From assembly GCF_900091565.1 (NCBI RefSeq), contig NZ_FMCV01000007.1:124001-188000 (forward strand): a stretch of 64,000 nucleotides of DNA, read 5' to 3'. Numbering within the stretch: the first letter of the stretch is position 1; the number at the start of each line of letters is the position of its first letter. Shown one piece after another: positions 26,927 to 37,551 of the stretch. The translations under genes and the position numbers were made by a program. Under the pieces are notes generated by a model. That model was not told where the DNA came from, searched no databases, and saw only the letters and a program-made list of their open reading frames with translations. This DNA comes from Micromonospora marina. Lineage in GTDB: Bacteria > Actinomycetota > Actinomycetes > Mycobacteriales > Micromonosporaceae.

Positions 26927-27529
26927 TCAGGTCCACCGTCCCCGCCGCACCACATCCTGCACCGGTCGCCGCCCTCGACGCAGCGACGGTGACCGATGGT
27001 CGACGGCTCGGTAACCTACTGTGATCGCACCGATCGGGTGCAGTTCCGGCGGTACCCCGAACGCCTCCCGGTACGCCCCGATGCGCTGCGGCGGGATGCC
27101 GAAGAAGCAGGCGCCAAGCCCTTCGTCGACGGCGGTGAGCAGCATCAGCAGCGCCGCGAAACCGGTGTCCACGTACCAGTAGGGCACCGGCCAGCGGCCC
27201 TCGGCGCGGTCCGACCAGCCCTTGTCCGCCTCGGCGTAGCGGTCGAGGTAGGCGTCCCGGTTGGCGTGCGGCACCACGATCAGCGGCGCCCGGCGCATCC
27301 CGGCCAGCCAGCGCTCCCGGCCACCGCCGGCAGGCGTGGTCGCGGCCCAGAACCGTTCCCGGTCCTCGGGCTCCTCCAGCACCAGGAAGCCCCAGCCCTG
27401 CGAGAACCCCGCCGACGGGGCCCGGACGGCATGGTCCAGCAGCCGATCCACCACCTCCGGCGGCACCGGCCGGCCGGGGTCGTAGTTGCGCACCATCCGG
27501 CGACGCCGGACGACCTCGGCGAACTCCAC
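26927..27529 (-). CDS. nitroreductase-family FMN oxidoreductase
   Basis: A 200-residue nitroreductase-fold protein. RRRRMVRNYDP at the N-terminus is the FMN phosphate motif, RAPSAGFSQGWGFLVL the active-site loop, and GLGACFFGIPPQRIGAYREAFG the C-terminal FMN-binding stretch. It uses NAD(P)H to reduce nitro compounds, quinones or flavins. Its GTG start lies 2 nt after the epimerase stop, with GGAGG inside the epimerase gene, so it is coupled to it. Confidence 0.9.
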   Translation of the reverse strand: MEFAEVVRRRRMVRNYDPGRPVPPEVVDRLLDHAVRAPSAGFSQGWGFLVLEEPEDRERFWAATTPAGGGRERWLAGMRRAPLIVVPHANRDAYLDRYAEADKGWSDRAEGRWPVPYWYVDTGFAALLMLLTAVDEGLGACFFGIPPQRIGAYREAFGVPPELHPIGAITVGYRAVDHRSPSLRRGRRPVQDVVRRGRWT

Positions 27530-27531
27530 GC

Positions 27532-28458
27532 TCAGACCTCCGGGCGGACGCCCCAGGCGCCCCGCCACGTCTGCCCCGGCCCCAGCACGATCAGGTCCTT
27601 GCCGGAGCGGAACGCGTCGGGCGGGCAGGTCATCGGCTCCACCGCCACGGACCGGCGGTGCCGTTCCCCGCCGAGGGTGTCGCCGGTGAACACCTGCCAC
27701 CAGCCGAACTCGCGGTCCGCCCAGATCCGCAGCCCGGACGAGCCGTCCGGCGCGCTGAGCACCACCGCCGAGCCGCCGTCGGCGTCCCGCTCGACGTCAC
27801 CGAACGCGGTGTCGAGCACCAGGTCGCCGATCGGTCGCGGGCTGGTGAAGTCGAACTCGGAGCCGCTCACCTCGGCGGCGGCGACCGGCAGCATGCGGCT
27901 GTCCACCAGCACCCGCCGCCGGGCCGGTACGTGCAACCGCAGCTCGTCCACGCCGACCTTCGGCAGTCGCAGGTAGGGGTGCACGGAGAAGCCGAACGGC
28001 GCCGGCTCGTCGGACAGGTTCGTCGCCTCGTGCTCGGCCCGCAGGCCGTCCGGGCCGACGCTCCACCGGGCCCGCAGCCGCAACGCCCACGGGTAGCCGG
28101 GGCTCGGCGGCAGGTCGTAGCCGATGGTCACGCTGTCCGCCGACTGCTCGACCGGCTGCCACCGCACCCAGTTCACCAGGCCGTGCAGGGCGTTGTGCCG
28201 CTCCGGCTCGGTGAGGTCGAGCTGCAACGACCGCTCCCCGACCGTGTAGACCCCGTCCCGGATGCGGTTCGGCCAGGGCGCCAGCACCTGCCCGGCCGAA
28301 CCGGGGCAGACCTCGTCCTCGGCGTACCCGTCGAGGTGGTCCACGCCGTCGTGGCGGTAGGCCCGCAGCCCACCGCCCACCTCGACCACGACGGCCTCGT
28401 GGCCGTCGGCCGCGATGGTCCACTGTGTACCGGACGGTGGCTGCGCGTCGATCCCCAT
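27532..28458 (-). CDS. aldose 1-epimerase
   Basis: A 308-residue galactose-mutarotase-like protein. It interconverts alpha and beta anomers of aldoses. FSVHPYLRLP holds one catalytic histidine, and the acidic base region and EFGWWQVFTGDT are typical of the family. It is third in a tight leftward operon: pdxH, MFS transporter, epimerase, nitroreductase. An MFS gene 15 nt upstream might supply a sugar but is not specifically sugar-like. Confidence 0.88.
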   Translation of the reverse strand: MGIDAQPPSGTQWTIAADGHEAVVVEVGGGLRAYRHDGVDHLDGYAEDEVCPGSAGQVLAPWPNRIRDGVYTVGERSLQLDLTEPERHNALHGLVNWVRWQPVEQSADSVTIGYDLPPSPGYPWALRLRARWSVGPDGLRAEHEATNLSDEPAPFGFSVHPYLRLPKVGVDELRLHVPARRRVLVDSRMLPVAAAEVSGSEFDFTSPRPIGDLVLDTAFGDVERDADGGSAVVLSAPDGSSGLRIWADREFGWWQVFTGDTLGGERHRRSVAVEPMTCPPDAFRSGKDLIVLGPGQTWRGAWGVRPEV

Positions 28459-28473
28459 TCGGCGACCCTACCG

Positions 28474-29766
28474 TCAGCGGCGCTCCTCGGCGGGGGTGGT
28501 CGAGCGATAGCGCAACAGTGCCGGGAACGCCACCACCAGCAGCACCGCGAGTACGGCGGCGGCCAGACCCCCACCGACCATGGCGAAGCCGGTGCCGAAA
28601 CCGGCGGCCGTCGCACCGGCGCGCAGATCGCCCAGACGCGGGCCACCGGCGACCACTACCGTGTTCACACCCTGGAGGCGGCCACGCATCCGGTCCGGCG
28701 CGTAGACGAGCAGCATCGACTGTCGCAGCGTGGCGCTGACCAGGTCCGCCGCACCGGCGACACCCAGCAGCACCACCGCCACCCACAGCTGCCCGGCCAG
28801 CCCGGCGAGCGCGATCGCCACACCCCAGCCGACCACCGCCACGGTGAGCGCGAGGCCCTGCCGGCGGACCCGGCCGATCCACCCGGAGGTCAGGCCGCCG
28901 AGCATCGCGCCGATGGCGATGGAGCTGTAGAGCCAGCCCACCGCCGAGGCGCCGCCGAAGCGTTCCTGCGCCAGCTCGGGGAACAGCGCCCGCGGCATGG
29001 CCAGGATCATCGCGATCAGGTCGATGGCGAACGAGAGCAGCAGCACCCGGGTGGTGGCCAGGTAGCGGAAGCCGTCGACGATGCTGGCCAGCCCGGCCTT
29101 GCGGACACCGCCGTCCGGGTCCGGCGCGGGCGGCATCGCCGGTAGGCGCAGCGTGGCCCAGAGCGACGCGGTGAACAGCAGCGCGTCCGCCGCGTACGCG
29201 ATGGGCAGCGCCACCCCGACCGGCCAGGCGGCGAAGATCAGCCCGGCGGCGAGCGGGCCGAAGACGGCGGCGGCGGTGAACGTGGTGAAGTTCAGCGTGG
29301 TGGCCGCCGGGACCAGCTCGGCGGGCACCAGCCGGGGCAGGATCGCGCTGCGGGCCGGCGAGGTGATCGCGAAGGCGGTCGCCTGGAGGCCGACGAGCAG
29401 CAGGAGCAGCAGCGGGCTGCGCGCCCCGGCCAGCGACTGCACCAGCAGCCCGAGCGTGGCGGCCCAGAGCACGGCGCCGCCGACCAGCAGCACCCGGCGG
29501 CGGTCCCGTGCGTCGGCCACCGCGCCGCCCCACAACCCGAAGATCAGCAGCGGTACGAACCCGGCGATGCCGAGCAGACCGACCCAGAGCGAGCCGCCGG
29601 TCAGGTCGAACATCTCCACCGGCACCGCCACGGCGGTGAACTGGAACCCGAACATGGCGATCGCGTTGCCGGTCCAGACCCGCCGGTACGCGGGCACGCG
29701 CAGCGGACGCAGGTCGATCGCCCAGCGGCGTGCGCCCCGCCGCCGGGCCGAAGTGACGTCGGTCAC
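28474..29766 (-). CDS. MFS transporter, enterobactin-exporter-like (MFS_3)
   Basis: A 430-residue transporter with about 12 membrane helices. The N-terminal LRVPAYRRVWTGNAIAMFGFQFTAVAVPVEMFDLTGG and the loop GGAVADARDRRRVLL are typical of the MFS_3/EntS-like group of exporters. Substrate unknown. The GTG start overlaps the pdxH stop by 4 nt. Confidence 0.88.
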   Translation of the reverse strand: MTDVTSARRRGARRWAIDLRPLRVPAYRRVWTGNAIAMFGFQFTAVAVPVEMFDLTGGSLWVGLLGIAGFVPLLIFGLWGGAVADARDRRRVLLVGGAVLWAATLGLLVQSLAGARSPLLLLLLVGLQATAFAITSPARSAILPRLVPAELVPAATTLNFTTFTAAAVFGPLAAGLIFAAWPVGVALPIAYAADALLFTASLWATLRLPAMPPAPDPDGGVRKAGLASIVDGFRYLATTRVLLLSFAIDLIAMILAMPRALFPELAQERFGGASAVGWLYSSIAIGAMLGGLTSGWIGRVRRQGLALTVAVVGWGVAIALAGLAGQLWVAVVLLGVAGAADLVSATLRQSMLLVYAPDRMRGRLQGVNTVVVAGGPRLGDLRAGATAAGFGTGFAMVGGGLAAAVLAVLLVVAFPALLRYRSTTPAEERR

Positions 29767-30422
29767 GGTGCGAGCCGCTCGACGACGAAGACCCCGTCCC
29801 CGGTACGCCGGAAACGCAGCCGGTCGTGCAGCCGGCTGGCCCGGCCCTGCCAGAACTCGACAGTCTCGGGACGGACCCGGAACCCGCCCCAGTACGGCGG
29901 CGCGGGGATCGGGTCCACGTCGGCGAACCGCTCGGCCGCCGCCCGGTACGCCGCGTCGAGCACGGTCCGGTCCGGCACCACCGTCGACTGGGCGCTGGCC
30001 CACGCCCCGAGCTGCGAGCCGCGCGGCCGGCTCGCGAAGTACGTCTCGGTCTCGGCCCGGTCCACCTGCTCGACCCGGCCGGTCACGATCACCTGCCGCT
30101 GCATCGGGAACCAGGGGAACACCAGGCTGGCCCACGGGTTCCCGGTCACCTCGGCACCCTTGCGCGAGCCGTGGTTGGTGAAGAAGACGAAGCCCTCCGG
30201 GTCGTACCCCTTGAGCAGCACCGTGCGCCCGCTGGGCCGGCCCCGGGCGTCGGCCGTGCCGAGCACCATCGCGTTCGGCTCCGGCAGCGGATGGGCCACC
30301 GCGTCGGCGAACCAGCGGGCGAACTGGGTGTGCCAGTCCGGCGCCAGGTCCGTCTCGGTCAGGCCCAGGTCGGCCGCGTACTCGTTACGCATGCCGGCCG
30401 GGCCGGGTGTGTCGCCTGTCAC
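29763..30422 (-). CDS. pdxH: pyridoxamine 5'-phosphate oxidase
   Basis: A 219-residue FMN enzyme making pyridoxal 5'-phosphate. Family signatures are GRTVLLKGYDPEGFVFFTN, PMQRQVIVTGRVEQ, FASRPRGSQLGAWAS and the C-terminal FWQGRASRLHDRLRF. The GTG at 30422 has a GAGAGGG sequence upstream; an ATG at 30392 would give 209 residues but has no binding site. It is the first gene of a four-gene operon. Confidence 0.93.
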   Translation of the reverse strand: MTGDTPGPAGMRNEYAADLGLTETDLAPDWHTQFARWFADAVAHPLPEPNAMVLGTADARGRPSGRTVLLKGYDPEGFVFFTNHGSRKGAEVTGNPWASLVFPWFPMQRQVIVTGRVEQVDRAETETYFASRPRGSQLGAWASAQSTVVPDRTVLDAAYRAAAERFADVDPIPAPPYWGGFRVRPETVEFWQGRASRLHDRLRFRRTGDGVFVVERLAP

Positions 30423-30665
30423 TGTGCTAGTCCCTCTCCCGGGCGTGCCGGCGTCCCCCGACGCTGGCCAGGCCCCGGTACCCAGTCTTCTCCTCCCCGA
30501 ACGGGCGTCCACCGGCGGGGATGTCGCGTGGCGCACAGTGGCTGTGGGTCGCGCAGCGCGTTATCCACCGGGCAAGATGTTCCGAACCACATCCCTGAAG
30601 GGTCGCCTGAGCTGCGGGGCTCGATCAGCCCGCCCGGGCGCGCCGAGCCGAAGCCAGGAGACGAC

Positions 30666-31772
30666 ATGTCCGATTTCAAACCGGGGCTGGAGGGCGTCGT
30701 AGCCTTCGAGACCGAGATCGCCGAACCCGACCGCGCGGGGGGATCACTGCGCTACCGGGGCGTGGACATCGAGGACCTGATCGGCCAGGTCTCGTTCGGC
30801 AACGTCTGGGCGCTGCTGGTGGACGGCCGGTTCGGCCCGGGCCTGCCGCCGGCCGAGCCGTTCCCGGTGCCGGTGCACTCCGGTGACATCCGCGTCGACG
30901 TGCAGTCCGCGGTCGCCATGCTCGCCCCGTACTGGGGGCTCAACCAGCTCCTCGACATCTCCGACGAGCAGGCCCGCGAGGACCTTGCCCGGGTGTCGGT
31001 CACCGCGCTGTCCTTCGTCGCCCAGTCGGCGCGCGGCCTCGGCCTGCCGGCCGTGCCGCAGAAGGAGATCGACAAGGCGGAGACCATCGTCGAGCGGTTC
31101 ATGAAGCGCTGGCGCGGTGAGCCCGACCCGCGCCACGTCAAGGCCGTCGACGCGTACTTCATCTCGGCCGCCGAGCACGGCCTGAACGCCTCCACCTTCA
31201 CCGCCCGGATCGTCGCCTCCACCGGCGCGGACGCCGCGGCCTGCATCTCCTCCGGCATCGGCGCGCTCTCCGGCCCGCTGCACGGCGGCGCCCCGTCCCG
31301 GGTGCTCAGCATGCTGGAGGCGGTCGAGCGCAGCGGCGACGCCGACGGGTACGTCAAGGGCGTCCTCGACCGGGGCGAGCGCCTGATGGGCTTCGGCCAC
31401 CGGGTCTACCGGGCCGAGGACCCGCGCGCCCGCGTGCTGCGGCGTACCGCCAAGGAGCTGGGCGCGCCCCGCTTCGAGGTCGCCGAGGCGCTGGAGAAGG
31501 CCGCGCTGGCCGAGCTGCAGGCCCGCCGCCCGGACCGCGTCCTCGCCACGAACGTCGAGTTCTGGTCGGCCGTGGTGCTGGACTTCGCCGAGGTGCCGGC
31601 GCACATGTTCACCTCGATGTTCACCTGCGCCCGGATGGGCGGCTGGTCGGCGCACATCCTGGAGCAGAAGAAGCTCCAGCGGCTGGTCCGGCCGTCGGCC
31701 ACGTACGTCGGCCACGGCCCGCGCAAGCCGCAGCAGGTCGAGGGCTGGGACGCCATCCCACACGGCGTCTGA
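30666..31772 (+). CDS. citrate synthase 2 (citrate/methylcitrate synthase family)
   Basis: A 368-residue citrate-synthase paralogue condensing an acyl-CoA with a 2-oxoacid. The active-site histidines lie in GPLHGGAP and MGFGHRVYR, and the aspartate in the NVEFWSAVVLDFAEVP block. The length and N-terminus match the short citrate synthase 2 of actinobacteria rather than the main gltA type. AGGAGA is 4 nt upstream of the ATG. Its TGA abuts repeat copy B without a gap. Confidence 0.93.
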   Translation: MSDFKPGLEGVVAFETEIAEPDRAGGSLRYRGVDIEDLIGQVSFGNVWALLVDGRFGPGLPPAEPFPVPVHSGDIRVDVQSAVAMLAPYWGLNQLLDISDEQAREDLARVSVTALSFVAQSARGLGLPAVPQKEIDKAETIVERFMKRWRGEPDPRHVKAVDAYFISAAEHGLNASTFTARIVASTGADAAACISSGIGALSGPLHGGAPSRVLSMLEAVERSGDADGYVKGVLDRGERLMGFGHRVYRAEDPRARVLRRTAKELGAPRFEVAEALEKAALAELQARRPDRVLATNVEFWSAVVLDFAEVPAHMFTSMFTCARMGGWSAHILEQKKLQRLVRPSATYVGHGPRKPQQVEGWDAIPHGV

Positions 31773-33183
<1,411 letters not shown>

Positions 33184-33190
33184 TCACGTG

Positions 33191-33236
33191 GTCACGGTGC
33201 GTGGCCGTCGGGGCTCCGGCGGCCACCCACCGTGAT
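33191..33236. terminator. 21-bp stem terminator after serC
   Basis: Arms 33191-33211 and 33216-33236 pair over 21 bp with three weak positions and a GGCT loop. It is directly downstream of the serC stop and upstream of the sepH promoter region. Confidence 0.8.
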
Positions 33237-33374
33237 CATTACCGCAGCTCAGTCACGACATGCCGGGGTGTCGCAGTCCCCATCGGCGGGTAGATGAGCG
33301 TACGGTGGTGCGAGACGCCCGGGTGGCCGGCTCCCGTGGCGTGACGGCCAGCGAAGCGGGACGGAGGCAAGCCC

Positions 33375-34454
33375 ATGCGCCCAGTACGCTTCGTCGCCCT
33401 CTCCGAGGACGGCCAGGCCTTGGTGCTCGCCGACGAGGTGGGGCGCCTGCTGGCGCTGCCCATCGACGAGCGGATCGCGTCAGCGCTGCACGCCGAGCCC
33501 GGCACCCCGCCGCTCGCGGTGGTGCCGAGCGCCACCGACCCGACGCCGTCGCTGTCCCCACGTGACATCCAGGCCCGGATCCGCTCCGGCGAGTCCGCGG
33601 AGGACGTCGCCCGCATCGCCGGAGTGCCGGTCGACCGGGTGTTGCGCTACGCCGGGCCGGTGCTCCAGGAGCGGGCCATGCTCGCCCAGCACGCCCGCCG
33701 CACCCGGCTCAAGGGCGCGGAGCGGCCGACCCCGCTGGCCGAGGTCGTCAACGGCCGGCTGGCCCAGCACGGCATCGACACCGAGAAGATCTCGTGGGAC
33801 GCCTACCGCCGCGACGACGGCACCTGGCGGATCATCGCGACCTGGCCGTCCGGCAAGGCCACCGCCCAGGCGGTGTGGGATCTGGACAAGACCCGGCAGC
33901 ACGTCGCCCCGCACGACGACATGGCGCAATACCTCTGCGCCGAGCGGCCCACGCCGATCCTCGGCCAGGAGCCGGCGCCGGAGCGGGGCGGCCACGCGCT
34001 GCCCGGTCCGTCACGCGGCGAGCCGAGCCGGGGTGGGCACGGCCTGCCGGCCGCGGCCGAGCACGCCCGTCCGGGGCGTGACCCGATCCGCGCCGGCCGG
34101 GACGCGCTGCTCGCCTCACTGGACCGTCCGCTCGGCGGCGCGTCCGGGCGTGGTCTCGACACCCGTTCCCCGGCCGCGCAGGACGCGCCCCGTCAGCGGG
34201 CCGTCGCCGGTGGTGCCGCCGCGCTGCTCGGTGGTGGGCAGGGTTCGGCCTTCGACGACGACTCGGACGCGCCGAAGGAGATCCCGGCCGTACCCTCGCT
34301 GGCCGTGCTGCGGCCCCGCCGCACCGGCCCGGCGGCGGCGACCGGCGGTGCGGCCGCCGAGTCCGCCGAGGCCGGTGGCAAGCCGCGCAAGCGGCTGCCG
34401 AGCTGGGACGACGTGCTGTTCGGCACCGGCCCGGCGGCCCGCGAATCATCCTGA
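33375..34454 (+). CDS. sepH: septation protein SepH
   Basis: A 359-residue cell-division protein that binds FtsZ and promotes Z-ring assembly in actinobacteria. The N-terminal DUF3071 domain is clear: VRFVALSEDGQALVLAD, then LSPRDIQARIRSGESAEDVAR (helix-turn-helix-like), then a region from about residue 100 to 190 with WRIIATWPSGKATAQAVWDLD. The C-terminal third is disordered, Pro/Arg-rich, and ends with a conserved RKRLPSWDDVLFGT motif. The start ATG fits the family N-terminus. Confidence 0.93.
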   Translation: MRPVRFVALSEDGQALVLADEVGRLLALPIDERIASALHAEPGTPPLAVVPSATDPTPSLSPRDIQARIRSGESAEDVARIAGVPVDRVLRYAGPVLQERAMLAQHARRTRLKGAERPTPLAEVVNGRLAQHGIDTEKISWDAYRRDDGTWRIIATWPSGKATAQAVWDLDKTRQHVAPHDDMAQYLCAERPTPILGQEPAPERGGHALPGPSRGEPSRGGHGLPAAAEHARPGRDPIRAGRDALLASLDRPLGGASGRGLDTRSPAAQDAPRQRAVAGGAAALLGGGQGSAFDDDSDAPKEIPAVPSLAVLRPRRTGPAAATGGAAAESAEAGGKPRKRLPSWDDVLFGTGPAARESS

Positions 34455-34483
34455 TCCATCGCTCCACCCTGGCTCGTCGACAA

Positions 34484-34540
34484 GGTGTAAGGAAGGGCCC
34501 CTTCTTAACGCCTCCGGTAGAGGAGGGGCCCCTTCTTAAC
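34484..34540 (-). repeat. 57-bp intergenic repeat, copy C
   Basis: Minus-strand reading starts GTTAAGAAGGGGCCCC and ends CCCTTCCTTACACC. Positions 3-5 are the TAA stop of the thpR gene (34536-34538). The other end lies 29 nt after the sepH stop. This copy is the cleanest match to the family consensus. Confidence 0.95.
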
Positions 34541-35096
34541 GCCCAGCCAGCCGCCAGGCGGCGATGCGGGTGTGGCGCGGCGTACCGCCCAGGTGGCTGC
34601 GGACCAGGAGCAACTCGCCGGCCGTCCACTGCGGCCCGGCGTAGCCGTGCAGCGTGTGCACGTCCGAGCGGATGTCGGCCTCGGGCACCCGGTCGCCGGG
34701 GCGGGCGATGGTCAGGTGCGCGCGGAACGGCTTGTCGTCGCAGGGCAGCCCGGCCTCGCGCAGCCCGCCGCGGATCGACCGGGCGAGCGCGTCGAGCGCA
34801 TCGACCTCGCCGCGCACGTCGGCCCAGAGCACCGTGGACCGGCCCGGACCGAAGCTGCCGCCACCGGCGAGGCGCAGCAGCGGGGCACGAGCGGTCCGGG
34901 CGGCCGAGGCGAGCGCGTGCTCCACATCGGGAAGCCGGCCGTCCGGCACCTCGCCGAGGAAGGCGAGCGTGAGGTGCAGATTCGCCGGGTCGGCGAGCCG
35001 GGCGTGGCGGGCGGCGGCGACCCGCAGGCCCTTGATCCGGGCGGTCAGGTCCGCGACCGCCACGGCAGGCGGGTAGATCGCCGCGAAGAGGCGCAC
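34536..35096 (-). CDS. thpR: RNA 2',3'-cyclic phosphodiesterase
   Basis: A 186-residue 2H-phosphoesterase. The two catalytic HxTx motifs are HLTLAF (about residue 41) and HLTIAR (about 129), and the N-terminal MRLFAAIYPP strand is typical. It opens 2',3'-cyclic phosphates at RNA ends. The GTG start is 4 nt after the upstream gene's stop. Its own stop codon is supplied by repeat copy C. Confidence 0.92.
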   Translation of the reverse strand: MRLFAAIYPPAVAVADLTARIKGLRVAAARHARLADPANLHLTLAFLGEVPDGRLPDVEHALASAARTARAPLLRLAGGGSFGPGRSTVLWADVRGEVDALDALARSIRGGLREAGLPCDDKPFRAHLTIARPGDRVPEADIRSDVHTLHGYAGPQWTAGELLLVRSHLGGTPRHTRIAAWRLAGR

Positions 35097-35100
35097 CCGG

Positions 35101-35610
35101 TCAGGGGTGCCGCTGGTGGTGCGCGGCGCGGGCGGCCGGCAGGGTCAGCCCGGCGGCGTGCAGCAGCCCTTCGACGCGTACCCGTTCGATCTCCCGGTCG
35201 ACGCCGTCCAGCTCGGCCAGGTGTTCGGCGATGCCGAGCGCGTGGCAGGCGGCGCGCAGCCGTTCGTCGTACGCCTCGATGACCGCGCCGTGCCACACCA
35301 CGCTACGGTCGGCGGCGGCGAGCCGGTGGCCGCCGAGCCGGCGCAGGTCGGTGGCGAGCTGTTCCAGCGGGCGGCGGCCGTCCTTGTCGAACTCGGTGAG
35401 GTCGATGTCGCGGGTGAGCGCCTCGGCCTCGATGGCCCGGTCGAGCCGGGCGATGGTACGGCGTTCCCGGCTCTGCTCCCGCCACTCGGCCCACCCACAG
35501 GCGACCCGGTCGATGATCTCGTCGGCGCAGAACAGCAGCGCGAACAGGGCGGGCAGGCAGCAGACAGCGAGGATCGCCAGCGCCAGCAGCAGCCCTTGCC
35601 CCACTTCCAC
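35101..35610 (-). CDS. hypothetical protein with N-terminal membrane helix
   Basis: A 169-residue protein. Residues about 5-30 form a cysteine-containing membrane helix (LLLALAILAVCCLPALFALLFC), followed by a charged, mostly helical cytoplasmic part (REQSRERRTIARLDRAIEAE and LDGVDREIERVRVEGLLHAAG). I recognise no family. It is placed 4 nt before thpR on the same strand, so the two are likely cotranscribed. Confidence 0.72.
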   Translation of the reverse strand: MEVGQGLLLALAILAVCCLPALFALLFCADEIIDRVACGWAEWREQSRERRTIARLDRAIEAEALTRDIDLTEFDKDGRRPLEQLATDLRRLGGHRLAAADRSVVWHGAVIEAYDERLRAACHALGIAEHLAELDGVDREIERVRVEGLLHAAGLTLPAARAAHHQRHP

Positions 35611-35685
35611 ACATCGACGCTAAGCCCTGCCGCACCGGCCCGCCACCCGTTTGGGTAATCGGACCGGCACGGCCGGCGATCGGAG

Positions 35686-36972
35686 TTACTCTGCGCCGGG
35701 CGAGACCACGTAGAAGCGGGGCATCGGCAGCACCCGCAGCCGCAGCCGGGCGCCGGAGCGGCGCAGCTGCCAGGCGAGCGCCAGCAGCGCGGCGGTCAGC
35801 GAGATCAGGCCACCGGCCCAGATGCTCGCGCCGGCGCCGAACCGCTCGGCCACCCACCCGATGATCGGCGCGCCGACCGGGTTGGTGCCCAGGAACACCA
35901 GCACCCACAGCGCCATCACCCGCCCCCGGAAGGAGGCGTCGACGCCGAGCTGCACCCGCTGGTTGGAGGCCTGGGCGAAGAAGACCATGAAGAAGCCGGT
36001 GGGCAGCAGGAGCGACACCACCATCCAGTACGCGGGCGCGAGCCCGACAAGCGTGCCGAAGCTGGCGCAGCCGATCGCCGCGCCGAGCACCAGCCACACC
36101 GAGGGCCGGCTGCGCCGGCCGGTCCCGGCGAGCGCGCCGACCAGCGCGCCGACCGCCAGCGCGGTGCTGAACAGGCCGAACGAGGCGGCGCCGGTCTGGA
36201 ACACGGTCTTGGCGAGCGCGGCGAGGGTGAGCTGGAAGTTGAACAGGCTCATCCCGATCACCGACATGAGGAGCATCGGCAGCAGGATGTCCGGCCGCCG
36301 CGCCACGTACCGCAGGCCGTCGACCACCCGGGCCTGATCCCGCTCGCCGACCGGCGGCAGCTCCTTGCGGTGCAGCTCGTCGGTTCGCATCCGGACCACG
36401 TTGACCAGCGGGGCGATCGAGCTGAGCGCGGTGACCAGGAAGACCGGGCCGACGTCGACGGCGGCGATGGCCAGGCCGGCGACGGCGGGGCCGACGATCC
36501 GGGCGGAGTTGAACACGGCCGCGTTGAGCGAGAGCGCGTTCGGCAGCAGCGGCATGCCGACCAGCTCGGACACGAACGCCTGGCGGACCGGCGTCTCGAC
36601 CGCGTTCGCGACACCGAGCAGGGCGGCGAAGGTGAAGACGTGCCAGAGCTGCACCAGGCCGGTGAGGACCAGGACGCTCATGGCGAGCGCCAGCACGGTC
36701 CAGAACGCGTTGGCGACGAAGAGCAGCATCCGCTTGTCGTAGCGGTCGGCGAGCCGGCCGGACAGCAGCGTGAGCAGGAGTACGGGGGTGAACTGCAACG
36801 CGGTGACCACGCCGAGCGCGGTCGCGGAGTTGTCGCTGAGCTCGAGGACGAGCCAGTCCTGGGCGATGAACATCATCCAGACACCGATCAGTTTGATCAG
36901 CTGCCCGGTGGCGAAGAGTCGGTAGTTACGGACTCGTAGGGACTGGAACATCGTGCTCAGCTTGGCCTGCAC
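35686..36972 (-). CDS. MFS transporter, drug-exporter-like
   Basis: A 428-residue 12-helix transporter (MFS_3/EntS-like): LRVRNYRLFATGQLIKLIGVWMMFIAQDWLVLEL, loop GRLADRYDKRMLLF, and the duplicated PVRQAFVSELVG stretch. It starts 68 nt after a MarR gene on the same strand, so a regulator/efflux pair is likely; the inducer is unknown. The GTG at 36972 or the ATG at 36951 could be the start. Confidence 0.88.
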   Translation of the reverse strand: MQAKLSTMFQSLRVRNYRLFATGQLIKLIGVWMMFIAQDWLVLELSDNSATALGVVTALQFTPVLLLTLLSGRLADRYDKRMLLFVANAFWTVLALAMSVLVLTGLVQLWHVFTFAALLGVANAVETPVRQAFVSELVGMPLLPNALSLNAAVFNSARIVGPAVAGLAIAAVDVGPVFLVTALSSIAPLVNVVRMRTDELHRKELPPVGERDQARVVDGLRYVARRPDILLPMLLMSVIGMSLFNFQLTLAALAKTVFQTGAASFGLFSTALAVGALVGALAGTGRRSRPSVWLVLGAAIGCASFGTLVGLAPAYWMVVSLLLPTGFFMVFFAQASNQRVQLGVDASFRGRVMALWVLVFLGTNPVGAPIIGWVAERFGAGASIWAGGLISLTAALLALAWQLRRSGARLRLRVLPMPRFYVVSPGAE

Positions 36973-37040
36973 TCTAGGTGCGCCTCCTCGCGTCGGTACG
37001 CTTCATCCACAGATGACGAGGCGAACCGCGGGCGGCGGTG

Positions 37041-37490
37041 TCAGGCGCGAGCGATGCCCTCGAGGATGTCCGCGGCACGCCGTAGCGTTTCGCGTTCGTC
37101 CTCGGTCAGCGCGGCCAGCCGGGTGGCCAGCCACTCGTCACGGACCCGCTCGAACTGGTCGAGTACGGTCCGTCCCCCTTCGGTCGCCGCCAGGATGACC
37201 TGCCGTCCGTCGGTCGGATGGGGGGTCCGCTGCACGAGGCCGCGTTCCTCCAACTTCGCGACGATCTTCGTCATCGTGGGCGGCTGCACCCGTTCGACAT
37301 CGGCCAGTTCCCGTGGCGTGAGGGCGCCCGCCAGTTTGAGGCTGGTGAGCGCCGACAGCTGGGTGACCGTGAGGTCGCCGACCGGCCGGGCCTGTCGGAC
37401 CCGCCGGTTGAGCCGGGTGATCGCATCCCGCAGCTGAGGAGCCAGCTGCGCCGGTGGCACGCGTTTCGCCGTCACCGTCCGCTCCGTCAC
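37041..37490 (-). CDS. MarR-family transcriptional regulator
   Basis: A 149-residue winged-helix regulator. The recognition region is LTPRELADVERVQPPTMTKIVAKLEERGLV and the wing is RTPHPTDGRQVILAAT. A 15-bp palindrome starts 3 bp upstream of its GTG, which suggests autorepression and control of the downstream MFS gene. Confidence 0.92.
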   Translation of the reverse strand: MTERTVTAKRVPPAQLAPQLRDAITRLNRRVRQARPVGDLTVTQLSALTSLKLAGALTPRELADVERVQPPTMTKIVAKLEERGLVQRTPHPTDGRQVILAATEGGRTVLDQFERVRDEWLATRLAALTEDERETLRRAADILEGIARA

Positions 37491-37492
37491 AC

Positions 37493-37507
37493 TAGTTAGC
37501 TTAACTA
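37493..37507. promoter_or_regulatory. MarR-type palindromic operator
   Basis: TAGTTA-GCT-TAACTA is a perfect 6-bp inverted repeat with 3-bp spacer. It ends 3 bp before the marR start codon. It is AT-rich in a very GC-rich context, as MarR sites usually are. Confidence 0.65.
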
Positions 37508-37551
37508 ATGAGCCTGGCTAACGACATGCGTTATGACCAGGCTCACCAGCG

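Noticed and set aside
30561..30569. Single TTATCCACC upstream of the citrate synthase gene as a DnaA box
   Set aside because: A lone 8/9 match is expected by chance; only the cluster at 42624-42653 is notable.
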